Below are positions 1 through 8,245 of a DNA stretch of 45,509 nt, one piece after another. The stretch spans positions 1 through 45,509 of the forward strand of contig JBPOJA010000008.1 in the NCBI GenBank assembly GCA_052034085.1, in the 5' to 3' direction. The DNA comes from UBA1426 sp052034085 (GTDB taxonomy: Bacteria; Bacillota; Clostridia; Peptostreptococcales; Anaerovoracaceae). Position numbers and translations under genes: made by a program. Positions within the stretch are counted from its first letter, which is position 1, and each line of letters begins with the position of its first letter. The notes below the pieces were generated by a model, which had not been told where the DNA came from, ran no database searches, and saw only the letters and a list, made by a program, of their open reading frames with translations.

Positions 1-49
1 ACTATTTAGTTTCCAAGGTGCTTGCCGTCTCTTCTTGAGTGGCTTAATT

Positions 50-78
50 AGTATATACCTTTCAGCCTCCCTTGTCAA
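50..78 (-). promoter_or_regulatory. rRNA-type promoter, downstream copy, firing left out of the window
   Basis: Read on the minus strand this is TTGACA (73-78), a 17-base spacer, then TATACT (50-55). The transcribed bases below position 45 contain CTTGGAAACTAAATAGT, which resembles the pre-rRNA leader found ahead of rRNA genes in Clostridia (CTTTGAAAACT-type). The rRNA gene itself would lie left of position 1, so the target is inferred. Confidence 0.7.
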
Positions 79-114
79 ACACTTTCTTTTGACTCCCTCT
101 GCGACAGCTCCATC

Positions 115-143
115 AGAATAGCACCACTAATTAGCCTTGTCAA
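115..143 (-). promoter_or_regulatory. rRNA-type promoter, upstream copy
   Basis: Minus-strand TTGACA (138-143), 17-base spacer, TATTCT (115-120). It lies 65 bases upstream of a second, even better promoter with the same spacer, an arrangement typical of rRNA operons. Immediately upstream are phased A-tracts that could act as an UP element. Confidence 0.65.
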
Positions 144-147
144 TAGA

Positions 148-186
148 TTTTTTCGAGCTTTTTTGAATCTTTTTTCGAAACTTTTT
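148..186 (-). promoter_or_regulatory. Phased A-tracts (UP-element-like, likely curved DNA)
   Basis: On the minus strand there are A6 tracts at 148-153, 159-164 and 170-175 and an A5 tract at 182-186, spaced 11, 11 and 12 bases apart. This helical phasing directly upstream of the tandem promoters predicts bent DNA and alpha-CTD contacts that boost rRNA transcription. The function is inferred. Confidence 0.5.
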
Positions 187-194
187 CTGTATTA

Positions 195-224
195 TAAAAA
201 GCAGAAGCCAACTGAGCTTCTGCT
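195..224 (-). terminator. Rho-independent terminator of the nhaC-like gene
   Basis: Read on the minus strand, AGCAGAAGC (216-224) pairs with GCTTCTGCT (200-208) across a 7-base loop and is followed by TTTTT (195-199). It lies 27 bases after the stop codon of the antiporter gene. Confidence 0.8.
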
Positions 225-250
225 CTAAATTTTTTCTTTAGATCTTAAAT

Positions 251-1735
251 TTACGCAAATACAAAGCCTAAGATTAAATATGCTATTGCTGTTACGGCTG
301 CTGCCAGTATCCCAAAAGGAGCCTGGGTGAATCCGTGGTCAAAATTGTTGCAGCCGGTGGCAGCAGATGTCAATACAGTTGCATCAGAATAGAAGCATAC
401 ATGGCTTCCAAAAACACCGGCAGAGAGAACCGTGGCCACCATCAAAGGCATATGGAGTCCCATTCCCAGGGATAAGGGAATAACTATCGGGAATGCAATT
501 ACATACATGCCCCAGTTGGTACCGGTGATAAATTCTGTTGCAGCAAGGACAAGGAATATGGTTACCGGAGCTAAAGCCGGGGTCATATGCCTAGTGGATG
601 TCAGAATTACATATTCAGTAAAACCTATCTGCTCGTTCATCTCGGCAAACAAAAATGCCAAAACCATAAGCATAAGAGGCAGAATCATATTTTTTAAACC
701 CTGAAGTGCCACATCCGTAAATTCTTCGGCGTTCATTAGGTTTTGTCCCAGATAAGAAATGAATAAGTACGCCATCGTAATAAGTACGCCCATCTGCATA
801 TCTACATCGAAATATATTGTAGCGCCAAACAGCACCGCAATGGGAACCATAAAGTTATGAATTTTGGGGTTGTCAGGAATGACCAAGGCCTCAGCACCGG
901 CTCTGATATCAATTTTTTCAGATCCCGGAGGAGCCAGGGGGCCACCGTTTTTAACCCTTTGTTCAGCCTTTTTCATCGGCCCGAAGATGGGAACCACACC
1001 CAATATCACAAGGGGTACCAGGGCTAAAGCAAACCATCCATATAAATTGAAGGGAATTGTACTAATAAAATATTTCAAGCCGTCGCCTTCCGGAGCCCAT
1101 CCGTTGACTTCCAATAATCTTCCGGCAAAAACGGCCCAGGTTGTGATTGGCACAACAACACAAGCCGGGGCGGCCGTTGAGTCCACCACATAAGAAAGAA
1201 ATTCCCTTGAAACTTTGTGCTTGTCAGTCAGGTTAGACATACAGGCACCCACGGTCATGGAGTTTAGATAGTCGTCAATAAAGATGATTACACCTAGAAG
1301 CCAGGTCCACATCAGGGCAGATTTTCTCGTTTTTGCCCTTTTGGCTACCCATTCTCCAAATGCAAAGGCCCCACCGCCTCTTTCAATCAGGGTAATGATA
1401 CTCCCCATGAGACCGCAGACTATAATGAGCCAGGCTATGTCCTCATTCATCATAACGGCCAGGATTGATTCACTGAAATTGTCAAGGGCATCTGCCCTTG
1501 AAACCATCAGGAATCCCACAACAGAAGCCAGGGTCAGGGCTTCCAGAATTCTTTTTGTGACAAAGATGTAAATAATAAGAAAAATAGCGGGTATCAAAGA
1601 CAAGGCACCATAATCGTCAACATTTTCCGGCAAAAACAAGGTTGCTATTAGAGTAATGCCCACAATGATAACAACCGCCAAAAGCGACCTTCTTCCGTTA
1701 AAGGTCCTGATCTCTTGTTGCAACTGCTGAACCAT
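251..1735 (-). CDS. nhaC: Na+/H+ antiporter, NhaC family
   Basis: The 494-residue polytopic inner-membrane protein has about a dozen hydrophobic segments. It resembles the NhaC/ArsB-like ion transporter superfamily (for example FIDDYLNSMTVG near residue 152, DSTAAPACVVVP near 188, TEFITGTNWG near 402). Members exchange protons for Na+ or export organic cations or acids, so the exact substrate is uncertain. The ATG is preceded by AAAGGTGGGA about 5 bases upstream. The gene is monocistronic, with its own promoter (1779-1807) and terminator (195-224). Length and motifs are normal for the family. Confidence is high for the family and moderate for Na+ as substrate. Confidence 0.85.
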   Translation of the reverse strand: MVQQLQQEIRTFNGRRSLLAVVIIVGITLIATLFLPENVDDYGALSLIPAIFLIIYIFVTKRILEALTLASVVGFLMVSRADALDNFSESILAVMMNEDIAWLIIVCGLMGSIITLIERGGGAFAFGEWVAKRAKTRKSALMWTWLLGVIIFIDDYLNSMTVGACMSNLTDKHKVSREFLSYVVDSTAAPACVVVPITTWAVFAGRLLEVNGWAPEGDGLKYFISTIPFNLYGWFALALVPLVILGVVPIFGPMKKAEQRVKNGGPLAPPGSEKIDIRAGAEALVIPDNPKIHNFMVPIAVLFGATIYFDVDMQMGVLITMAYLFISYLGQNLMNAEEFTDVALQGLKNMILPLMLMVLAFLFAEMNEQIGFTEYVILTSTRHMTPALAPVTIFLVLAATEFITGTNWGMYVIAFPIVIPLSLGMGLHMPLMVATVLSAGVFGSHVCFYSDATVLTSAATGCNNFDHGFTQAPFGILAAAVTAIAYLILGFVFA

Positions 1736-1778
1736 TCTATCCCACCTTTATTAAAAATTTGCCCTAAGGCATGCCAGT

Positions 1779-1807
1779 AGTATAGCCTCTTTTAAAATTG
1801 CATGCAA
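1779..1807 (-). promoter_or_regulatory. Promoter of the nhaC-like gene
   Basis: Minus-strand TTGCAT (1802-1807), 17-base spacer, TATACT (1779-1784), about 43 bases upstream of the ATG. The -35 box lies inside the palindrome TTGCATGCAA. Confidence 0.55.
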
Positions 1808-1823
1808 CAATAATTTTCCTTTA

Positions 1824-3014
1824 CTAATTCAATTTTTTCACTTTATGCAGGCCCGCAAAAATGTATATAACTATGGCAACTAAATTCAAAAGACTATAAA
1901 AAAGGTAAACCTCTTTTCCGCCGAAAATACCAACTATAACTCCGCCGAGAAACTGGCATACTATTGTTCCGCTGTTGGATGAAATTGCTGTAAACAGAGG
2001 CAGAGCCAAAGACAACATTTCTGTACCCACCAGGCGTTCAATGTATCTCACCGTTTCTACAAGTACTATACCGTTTGCAATCCCCTGCAGGAAAAATGTT
2101 GCAGCAAGCAGATATACAGGCGGATTGAATCCATACCAGAAAAATCTCAGAGCAGATACCGACATGCCAATCAGTATAGCTTTCTCCATTGTAAATAAGT
2201 TAGAGATCCTGTAAGCCATGGCCATTACGGGAGCTTCACTGACGACCATCAAAAGAAGCACCAGGCCCATGCCGGCCAGGGTCCCCCCCGCATTCAGATA
2301 CAGGAAGCTGAAATAGGTGTTATGGGAGAGAGCAGGCCCATTGAAAAAAAATGTGCTCAGAAGCAAACCCAGATATTGCCTGTTAGAAAGGAGAGTCTTG
2401 TAGCCCTCTCTGTGCTGCCGGTGGCTCCCTCTTTCATCTGGCGTGTGGAGTCCATGCCTTCCATTAATCCCGCATCCTCCAAGGTTTTTCCCGCGGGAAT
2501 ACATGAAAAACAAAAAGGCATTCAGGCAGAAAAAAATGCAATACATTGGGAAGATGGATAAGAGGCCCAGATTATCCGCCACATATCCTGCAACACCTAT
2601 GCCCGTGGCAAAACCCAGGGCTCCCCACTTTCTTGCCTTGCCGAAAGGATAATCCGCCTCCATGACAGTAGCATCTACAAACGGGTAAACAGGATTCTCG
2701 AAAAAGAATACAATAATATATACTATAAGAAATAAGCTGAACTGCCTGATAATCATTAAAAATAAAGACAGGAGTGCTGTCAGGATACTCAGCATAATCA
2801 CAAGGTCTTTTTTACATCCCCTATCGTGATAGATCCTCCCCCAGAATGAATTGGCAAGAATTCCAACCGCTGTTGAAGAAGAAGTGACAATGCCTATTTC
2901 TGTGCCGGAAAAACCTAAGCTGCTCAGGTATTGTGCGATTAGAGGAAATAGCGCCCCGATTGCGGCGTAGCTGAAAAGATACATCAAAGAAAAATATTTA
3001 CCCTCTTGCTTCAT
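1824..3014 (-). CDS. MFS transporter, LacY-like (MFS_1_like)
   Basis: From the ATG at 3014 the product is 396 residues, the usual size for a 12-helix major facilitator. It begins MKQEGKYFSLMYLFSYAA and carries the loop 2-3 signature region WGRIYHDRGCKKDL. A longer open frame reaches 3194, but that extension is hydrophilic, unlike the family, and runs through the oppositely oriented riboswitch and promoter of folT, so I reject it. A weak AAAGGA sits only a base or so from the ATG. The substrate is unknown; nothing in the neighbourhood points to a specific solute. Confidence 0.75.
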   Translation of the reverse strand: MKQEGKYFSLMYLFSYAAIGALFPLIAQYLSSLGFSGTEIGIVTSSSTAVGILANSFWGRIYHDRGCKKDLVIMLSILTALLSLFLMIIRQFSLFLIVYIIVFFFENPVYPFVDATVMEADYPFGKARKWGALGFATGIGVAGYVADNLGLLSIFPMYCIFFCLNAFLFFMYSRGKNLGGCGINGRHGLHTPDERGSHRQHREGYKTLLSNRQYLGLLLSTFFFNGPALSHNTYFSFLYLNAGGTLAGMGLVLLLMVVSEAPVMAMAYRISNLFTMEKAILIGMSVSALRFFWYGFNPPVYLLAATFFLQGIANGIVLVETVRYIERLVGTEMLSLALPLFTAISSNSGTIVCQFLGGVIVGIFGGKEVYLFYSLLNLVAIVIYIFAGLHKVKKLN

Positions 3015-3063
3015 TCCTTTTCTTTCTGACCTATGTCTGTTTTTTATAATGTCTTTTTTACTA

Positions 3064-3092
3064 TTGCAATGATTCCGGACTAATGTTATTCT
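3064..3092 (+). promoter_or_regulatory. Promoter of the folT riboswitch transcript
   Basis: TTGCAA (3064-3069), 17-base spacer, TATTCT (3087-3092). The predicted start, near 3099, is exactly where the conserved riboswitch sequence begins. TTGCAA is its own reverse complement, so the box could also serve the divergent MFS gene, though the minus-strand spacing is poorer. Confidence 0.6.
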
Positions 3093-3098
3093 CTCTCT

Positions 3099-3208
3099 AA
3101 AGTAGAGTAAATATTGTGCGTGTGCTCCTTTGCGGGAGCCCAGTGTCATGGGATGGGATGTTGCCCATGAACGAAAACATATGTTGCGATACAATATTGC
3201 GTCCGCTG
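3099..3208 (+). promoter_or_regulatory. Tetrahydrofolate (THF, folT-type) riboswitch
   Basis: The sequence carries the recognisable THF-aptamer blocks in order: AGAGTA (3104-3109), GTGCGTG, a hairpin GCTCC/GGGAGC, a second hairpin CATGGG/CCCATG with GGGATGTTG in its loop, ACGAA, and the 3' strand TGCGTCCGCT. P1 can form between AATATTG (3110-3116) and CAATATT (3192-3198). It sits between a promoter and folT. These riboswitches repress folate uptake when THF is plentiful. No clear terminator separates it from the start codon, so control of translation is more likely than attenuation. Confidence 0.85.
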
Positions 3209-3278
3209 CTGCATTAAAGGAGCTTAGGCCTTATCTTCCTTCTTTATTGTAGTAATACAAGGACAGGAGGATTTTTTA

Positions 3279-3788
3279 ATGAAAAAAATAAACACGAAAA
3301 CTTTGGTATTGATATCCTTGTTTGCTGCCGCCAGCATAATCCTGACAAGGTTTTTATCTGTCTATGTAACAACAAGTGCAAGGATCAGCCTGGGCAATGT
3401 TCCGGTATTTTTGGCAGGCTTTCTTTTTGGCCCCCTGGCAGGGGCTTTCACAGGGGCTGTGGCAGACATTTTAGGTGCATCTCTCTTCTCTCCTTTTGGC
3501 TGGTATCCCCCCCTTACCATACCTGCAACACTTACCGGTATCATATCCGGCCTGCTTAAACCCATTTTTCTTAAGAAAGCTTCCCTGTGGAAGATTTATG
3601 CCCTGATAGGACTATCCAATCTGATAACAGAAGTTCTGGTCAAAACCAAGCTCCTGGCTATCATGTACGGCACCGGCTTCTTTCAACTGCTGCCTTTGAG
3701 GGTTCCATTGATTCTGCTGGTAACAGTTCTGGAAGGACTAGCCTTATTTCTCCTCTATAACAGAATGTTAAAGCACCTCGTACATTGA
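3279..3788 (+). CDS. folT: Folate ECF transporter, substrate-binding S component (FolT)
   Basis: This small integral membrane protein of 169 residues has about six hydrophobic segments and the S-component layout of energy-coupling-factor vitamin transporters. It includes the N-terminal LVLISLFAAASIILTR and the conserved ISLGNVPVFLAGFLFGP. It would bind folates and work with shared EcfA, EcfA' and EcfT subunits, which are not in this window. The upstream THF riboswitch independently supports folate as ligand. AGGACAGGAGG precedes the ATG. Its 3' end overlaps that of the convergent rqcP gene by 21 bases, with no terminator between them. Confidence 0.88.
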   Translation: MKKINTKTLVLISLFAAASIILTRFLSVYVTTSARISLGNVPVFLAGFLFGPLAGAFTGAVADILGASLFSPFGWYPPLTIPATLTGIISGLLKPIFLKKASLWKIYALIGLSNLITEVLVKTKLLAIMYGTGFFQLLPLRVPLILLVTVLEGLALFLLYNRMLKHLVH

Positions 3789-4007
3789 CCCTGCAAGATC
3801 TTTAGGCGCATGTTCAAGGAGAGCCACAACCCTGTATTTCATTGCACCTCCGGCAGTCAGTATGGTTATTACATCACCTTCAGTCAGGTTGCTGCCGGGT
3901 TTGGCCGTTCTTTCGTTTATCAGGATTCGCCCCTGTTCACAGGCTTCTTTAGCCAGAGTCCGCCTCTTTATAATTCTTGAATTTTTAAGGAAAACATCTA
4001 TTCTCAC
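3768..4007 (-). CDS. rqcP: RNA-binding S4-domain protein RqcP (YabO/Hsp15 family)
   Basis: This 79-residue protein consists almost entirely of an S4 RNA-binding fold (MRIDVFLKNSRIIKRR..., then GRILINERTAKPGSNL). In Bacillota YabO/RqcP binds stalled 50S subunits and works with RqcH to add alanine tails to stuck nascent chains. The start is GTG at 4005-4007, with AAGGA five bases upstream. In B. subtilis it follows yabM and yabN. Here it follows the flippase, mazG and HU genes, but a strong hairpin (4045-4075) lies just ahead of it, so it needs read-through or its own weak promoter. Confidence 0.85.
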   Translation of the reverse strand: MRIDVFLKNSRIIKRRTLAKEACEQGRILINERTAKPGSNLTEGDVITILTAGGAMKYRVVALLEHAPKDLAGSMYEVL

Positions 4008-4044
4008 GATCTTCCTTACTCCATGACTTCAAATTTCATTCCGG

Positions 4045-4075
4045 CAATAAAAAAGGGCAGCCGGGCTGCCCTTTT
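4045..4075 (-). terminator. Rho-independent terminator after HU
   Basis: AAAAGGGCAGC (4051-4061) and GCTGCCCTTTT (4065-4075) form an 11-bp stem with a 3-base loop. On the minus strand it runs into TTTTTTATT. It closes the mazG-HU transcript and separates it from rqcP. Confidence 0.85.
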
Positions 4076-4086
4076 CATGAGTGAAG

Positions 4087-4365
4087 TTATTTATTGACAG
4101 CGTCTTTCAATGCTTTTCCAGCTTTGAAAACCGGAGCCTTTGATGCAGCAATCATAATTACTTCGCCGGGCTTCCTCGGATTTCTTCCCTGTCTGGCCTT
4201 TCTTTCCCTGGCCTCAAAGGTACCAAATCCAATCAATTGCACCTTATCTCCCTTGACCAATGCCTCTTCCACTGAGCTTACAAATGCGTTTACGGCAGCT
4301 TCGGCATCTTTCTTAGTCAAACCTGTCTTGTCTGCAACACATGCAACTAATTCTGCTTTGTTCAC
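4087..4365 (-). CDS. hup: HU-type nucleoid DNA-binding protein
   Basis: The 92-residue protein is a complete HU homodimer-forming histone-like protein. It has the N-terminal helices MNKAELVACVADKTGLT, the beta-saddle VQLIGFGTFEARERKARQG and the DNA-grasping arm RNPRKPGEVIMI, including the conserved intercalating RNP. The start is GTG (4363-4365) with a near-perfect TAAGGAGGGA site. It lies 29 bases after mazG, is probably co-transcribed with it, and ends at a strong terminator. HU at this position is commonly seen in Clostridia between mazG and rqcP. Confidence 0.95.
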   Translation of the reverse strand: MNKAELVACVADKTGLTKKDAEAAVNAFVSSVEEALVKGDKVQLIGFGTFEARERKARQGRNPRKPGEVIMIAASKAPVFKAGKALKDAVNK

Positions 4366-4394
4366 GTTCTTCCCTCCTTAATGATAATTAATTT

Positions 4395-5234
4395 CTAACT
4401 TTCTTTTCCTGCTTCTTCTTGTTTTTTTGCTTCTTCCCAAAAGATGTCCAATTCTTCCAAAGTCAAATCTTTCATGCGATAACCGTTTTTCTTTACCTCT
4501 TCTTCGATGAAAGCAAACCTTTTAATAAATCTGTTGGAAGCAGAGTTTAAAGCCTCTTCGGGATCAATCTCAAGAAACCTGGCAATATTAGTTGCAGCGA
4601 AGAGCACATCGCCCAGCTCATGCTCCATCTTTTCTTTGATATCTCCCTGGTAAGCCTCCTTGAGTTCTTCAAGTTCCTCAATCAGCTTACTAAAAGCCGG
4701 TTCAACGTTCTCCCAGTCAAATCCTTCTTCCCGCGCTTTCCCCTGAATTTTAACGCTTCTTCTCAATGCAGGCAGCGCTCTTGGGATTTGCTCCATGGAT
4801 TGTGCGATGGTAACCAGCTTCTCTGTCTTTTTCACATTTTCCCATCTTTCAAGGGCTATGTCAATACTTTTGGTTTTATTAGCAGAAAAAACATGGGGAT
4901 GCCGGCGTATCATTTTATCACTGACCCTGTTTGCGACGGATTTCAAATTAAAAAGCCCGTCATCCTCACCCATGTCCGAATAAAATACAACCTGAAGCAG
5001 GACATCGCCCAGTTCCTCTTCCAGGTTATCCCAGTCTTTTCTGTCGACTGCATCCACCACTTCATATGTCTCATCTATCAGACAGTTTTTTATGCTTTCA
5101 TATGTTTGTGCCCTGTCCCACGGACAGCCATCTTCCGATCTCAGCATAGTTATAATGCGTTTCAGCCTTTCGACTGCCTCCGCTGCCGTCGGGGCCTCCT
5201 GCATAATATCTTCAACCATACTTATATCACTCAT
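4395..5234 (-). CDS. mazG: Nucleoside triphosphate pyrophosphohydrolase MazG
   Basis: This 279-residue protein has two tandem MazG domains. The first carries DETYEVVDAVD and EELGDVLLQVVFYSD, the second ELEELKEA and ELGDVLFAATNIAR. These acidic helices bind Mg2+ and hydrolyse NTPs to NMP and pyrophosphate, cleansing nucleotide pools. B. subtilis YabN has an additional N-terminal tetrapyrrole-methylase-like domain; here it is absent, so the protein is E. coli-like in layout. The ribosome site is weak (AAAAGATAG). The gene lies 6 bases after the flippase gene and 29 before HU, which suggests one operon. Confidence 0.92.
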   Translation of the reverse strand: MSDISMVEDIMQEAPTAAEAVERLKRIITMLRSEDGCPWDRAQTYESIKNCLIDETYEVVDAVDRKDWDNLEEELGDVLLQVVFYSDMGEDDGLFNLKSVANRVSDKMIRRHPHVFSANKTKSIDIALERWENVKKTEKLVTIAQSMEQIPRALPALRRSVKIQGKAREEGFDWENVEPAFSKLIEELEELKEAYQGDIKEKMEHELGDVLFAATNIARFLEIDPEEALNSASNRFIKRFAFIEEEVKKNGYRMKDLTLEELDIFWEEAKKQEEAGKES

Positions 5235-5240
5235 TATTTG

Positions 5241-6866
5241 CTATCTTTTAAACCTTTCCAGCAGTCTGAGTATTTTGCTGCCTCCTCTTATCTTACCCAA
5301 ATCTTCTGTATTTATTGCTTTTGTCAAAAACAACATTGAAAAGTACACAAAAGCACCCAGCAGAATTGCTACTGCAGTGGCAAGAGCATTGGATTTTGCC
5401 TGGCTCATTGCACTTTGCAGCAGAAGAAGCATCCCCTTATGCGAAGCGTATACGGCAGTACTCATCACAAGAACTGACAGAAGCGGCTTCGTAAGATTGG
5501 TTTTGAATCCAAAAGATACACCGGTGTATTTTCGGACTGCCATCAGATTCAGAGTTGAAGCCACTGCATATGCGCATACTGTGCCGAAAGCAGCCCCTCT
5601 TATATTGATTGCGGGTATTCCAGTAAGTACATAGGTCACCGCAACTTTCAGCAAGGCCCCAACAGCAAGATTTCTCACAGGGATCAGCTGTTTACCAATA
5701 CCCTGAAGCACCCCTGTTAATGTCTGGACAGTGGCAAGGAAAATCACACCGAAAGAAAGTATGAAAAGGCTGGGAGCTGCATTGAGTGCGCTGACCTTCT
5801 GGGCCGGGTAGAGTAAAAGCATGATGGGCTTAGAGAGTACCATCAGACCAAAGGCAGATGGCAATCCCAGTATCAGGGCCGTCCTGAGACCAAGGCCCAC
5901 ATTATACTGCAAAAATTCCCTGTCTCCGCTTTTAAACGAAGCAGCAACTGCAGGAACCAGGCTCATAGCTATAGCCTGAGTAAGCACCTGTGGGAAGTTT
6001 ATAAGGGGTCCCGCCATTCCAGTCAGCTGACCATAAAGATTGTTGGCTTCCATGGGGGTAAAACCGCTGGCAGAAAGCCGCCTTATGACTATTGCCACAT
6101 CAATGGTGTTCATAATGGGCATAATGGCGGCACCGATTGTAATTGGTACGGCAATGGCCAGAATCCCCCAGATAATCTGCTTTGAGCTTTCTTCCCATTC
6201 CCGGTTTTTCGCCTTTTTTACCGCCTCTGCAAATGAACCTTTCTTTTTAAGAAAAATCAATACAACAACAGCCAAACCTGCTACAGATCCCGCGGTAGCA
6301 CCGAAAGAGGCTCCGGCGGCAGCATTCTCCAGGCTTTTTTTCGCCAGGAATACAGCCATACTTAAACCTACTGCCACTCTGAAAAATTGCTCCATAATCT
6401 GTGAAACTGCCGTTGGATTCATATTCTGATTGCCCTGAAAAAACCCCCTGAAGGAGGCCATCAGCGGCACAAACAGCAATGCGGGCGCAATGGCCATCAT
6501 AGCCATTTTAGCTCCGGGATTTCCAAGATAGGCTACGATTTTACCCGCGCCAAAGAAAAGAAGTCCGAATGAAGTTATACCTATAGCCAGAAGCAGCCTG
6601 AAGGAAACAAGAAAGACGCGATAAGCTTCCTCAGGTTTGCCTGTCGCATTTCTCTCAGCCACCATACGGGAAATAGCCACCGGTATACCGGCTGTCGAAA
6701 GCGTCAGCAGAAGCACATAAACCGGATAAGCCGTCTGATAATAACCCATTCCTGTGTCGCCGATGATATTTGCAAGGGGTATCCTGAAAACAGCTCCCAT
6801 TACCTTAATTATCAGCCCTGCCGCGCCGAGCACCACCGCTCCCTGGAGAAAGGATTTTTTCTCCAT
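5241..6866 (-). CDS. MOP-superfamily lipid flippase, YabM/SpoVB-like
   Basis: The 541-residue protein has about 14 hydrophobic segments of the polysaccharide biosynthesis/MurJ type (N-terminal SFLQGAVVLGAAGLIIKVMG, then FRIPLANIIGDTGMGYYQTAYP). Such proteins flip undecaprenyl-linked precursors across the membrane; YabM and SpoVB are the Bacillus relatives, and some family members act in cortex synthesis. The position before mazG matches yabM in B. subtilis. The ATG overlaps the upstream deaminase stop by one base (TAATG), so translation is probably coupled. Whether it acts on lipid II or another glycolipid cannot be told from sequence. Confidence 0.85.
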   Translation of the reverse strand: MEKKSFLQGAVVLGAAGLIIKVMGAVFRIPLANIIGDTGMGYYQTAYPVYVLLLTLSTAGIPVAISRMVAERNATGKPEEAYRVFLVSFRLLLAIGITSFGLLFFGAGKIVAYLGNPGAKMAMMAIAPALLFVPLMASFRGFFQGNQNMNPTAVSQIMEQFFRVAVGLSMAVFLAKKSLENAAAGASFGATAGSVAGLAVVVLIFLKKKGSFAEAVKKAKNREWEESSKQIIWGILAIAVPITIGAAIMPIMNTIDVAIVIRRLSASGFTPMEANNLYGQLTGMAGPLINFPQVLTQAIAMSLVPAVAASFKSGDREFLQYNVGLGLRTALILGLPSAFGLMVLSKPIMLLLYPAQKVSALNAAPSLFILSFGVIFLATVQTLTGVLQGIGKQLIPVRNLAVGALLKVAVTYVLTGIPAINIRGAAFGTVCAYAVASTLNLMAVRKYTGVSFGFKTNLTKPLLSVLVMSTAVYASHKGMLLLLQSAMSQAKSNALATAVAILLGAFVYFSMLFLTKAINTEDLGKIRGGSKILRLLERFKR

Positions 6867-8158
6867 TATTTAAGTGCTCCTAATATTCTTTCAATCGATC
6901 TCCCGGTTTCAAATCTGATTTTTTCTATGTCAATGGTGGGGAATTCCCCGTCTTTATATACTACCCTGCCATCTATCATTGTCAGTGACACATCACTACC
7001 TGAGGCAGAATAGACCACATTGGTTTTCATATCGTGAACAGGATACATATTGGGTTCAGAAATATCGATAACCACCAGGTCGGCCTTGCGGCCTTCCTCA
7101 AGAAGTCCGGTATCGTCCCTGCCCTGACCTAAAGCTCCGGCCCTGGTGGCGGCATATATGGTTTGGTAGGGAGTGGTCAGTTTGGGATCTTTGAATCCAC
7201 CTTTGTGCACAAGACCGAAAAACTTCATTTCTTCTATGAAATTCAGGCTGTTGTTGCTGGCTACGCTGTCTGTTCCTATCCCAACATTTATACCTTTTTG
7301 CAAAAGCACCGGAACATTGCAGATTCCGCTGCCAAGCTTCAGATTACTTATTGGGTTGCTGGCTACCGTAACATTCTTCTCTTTCATAATGTCCATGTCC
7401 TCTTCTTCCACATATACGCAATGAGCTGCGGTGGTTCTTGCGTCCAGAAGTCCCAGGCTGTTCAGATACTGTATGGGGGTTTTCCCTCCATGACGTTCTT
7501 TGCAGTCCTCGTGCTCTTTTATGGTTTCAGAAACGTGAACATGCATACCAGCTCCCAGATCATTCGTCAGTTCAGCCAGCTGAGCCACTATCTTTTCTGT
7601 GCTGGTGTATTCTGCGTGGAGACTCATGTCAACCAGTACCCGGCCATGGCCGGCATTATGGTAATTATTGAATAAATCTATTGACTCCTGGTATACAGGC
7701 ATATCTTTTAGATTCCTGTCGTCAAAACATGTTACCCCTATGGAGACATTGGCCTTCCCGCCGCTTTCCAGAACAGCTTCTGCTATTCTGTCTGTCATAT
7801 AATACATATCAGTGGAGGATATTATCCCATACCTGAAGGATTCAGCCAGGCCCAGCAGCGTTCCGTAATATATGTCATCACCTGTCAGCTTTGCTTCAAA
7901 TGGGAAGATTCTCTGCTTAAGCCAATCCTGCAGGGGGAGGTTTTCTCCGTATCCCCTCAGGAGCGTCATGGGAGTGTGGGAATGAGAATTGAAAAAGCCG
8001 CTCATGAGCAGCTTGCCCTCTCCGTCATATGATTCTTCACACCCGGCTTCCGGCACATCTTTTCCAATATATTTTATCTTGTCTTCTTCTATCAGCACGT
8101 TCATGCCGGCCTTTTCATTTAAGTCCTTATCCAGGATGGTAATATTTTTAAACAGCAT
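6866..8158 (-). CDS. mtaD: Amidohydrolase, S-adenosylhomocysteine/methylthioadenosine deaminase-like (MtaD)
   Basis: This 430-residue metal-dependent amidohydrolase carries HSHTPMTLLRG (the HxH metal pair), HAEYTS, HVHVSE and GIGTDSVASNN, the usual ligands of the SAH/MTA/adenosine deaminase group (TrzA/AtzA relatives). The likely reaction is deamination of S-adenosylhomocysteine or 5'-methylthioadenosine, although other substrates are common in the family. I choose the ATG at 8158 because GGAGGTG (8165-8171) lies directly upstream; the frame is open five codons further. A promoter lies at 8181-8210. It heads the mtaD-yabM-mazG-hup run. Confidence 0.8.
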   Translation of the reverse strand: MLFKNITILDKDLNEKAGMNVLIEEDKIKYIGKDVPEAGCEESYDGEGKLLMSGFFNSHSHTPMTLLRGYGENLPLQDWLKQRIFPFEAKLTGDDIYYGTLLGLAESFRYGIISSTDMYYMTDRIAEAVLESGGKANVSIGVTCFDDRNLKDMPVYQESIDLFNNYHNAGHGRVLVDMSLHAEYTSTEKIVAQLAELTNDLGAGMHVHVSETIKEHEDCKERHGGKTPIQYLNSLGLLDARTTAAHCVYVEEEDMDIMKEKNVTVASNPISNLKLGSGICNVPVLLQKGINVGIGTDSVASNNSLNFIEEMKFFGLVHKGGFKDPKLTTPYQTIYAATRAGALGQGRDDTGLLEEGRKADLVVIDISEPNMYPVHDMKTNVVYSASGSDVSLTMIDGRVVYKDGEFPTIDIEKIRFETGRSIERILGALK

Positions 8159-8180
8159 ATGGTTCACCTCCATTGAATGG

Positions 8181-8210
8181 ATTATATCACGGGGGATTTA
8201 ATTATAGCAA
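8181..8210 (-). promoter_or_regulatory. Promoter of the mtaD-yabM-mazG-hup operon
   Basis: Minus-strand TTGCTA (8205-8210), 18-base spacer, TGATATAAT extended -10 (TATAAT at 8181-8186). The start point would fall around 8174, giving a short leader with a good ribosome site. Confidence 0.6.
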
Positions 8211-8245
8211 GGTTGGGTATGCTATGTTTGGGAGAGGTGATTGGC

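Noticed and set aside
3015..3194. N-terminal extension of the MFS transporter
   Set aside because: It is antisense to the THF riboswitch and hydrophilic, unlike the family.
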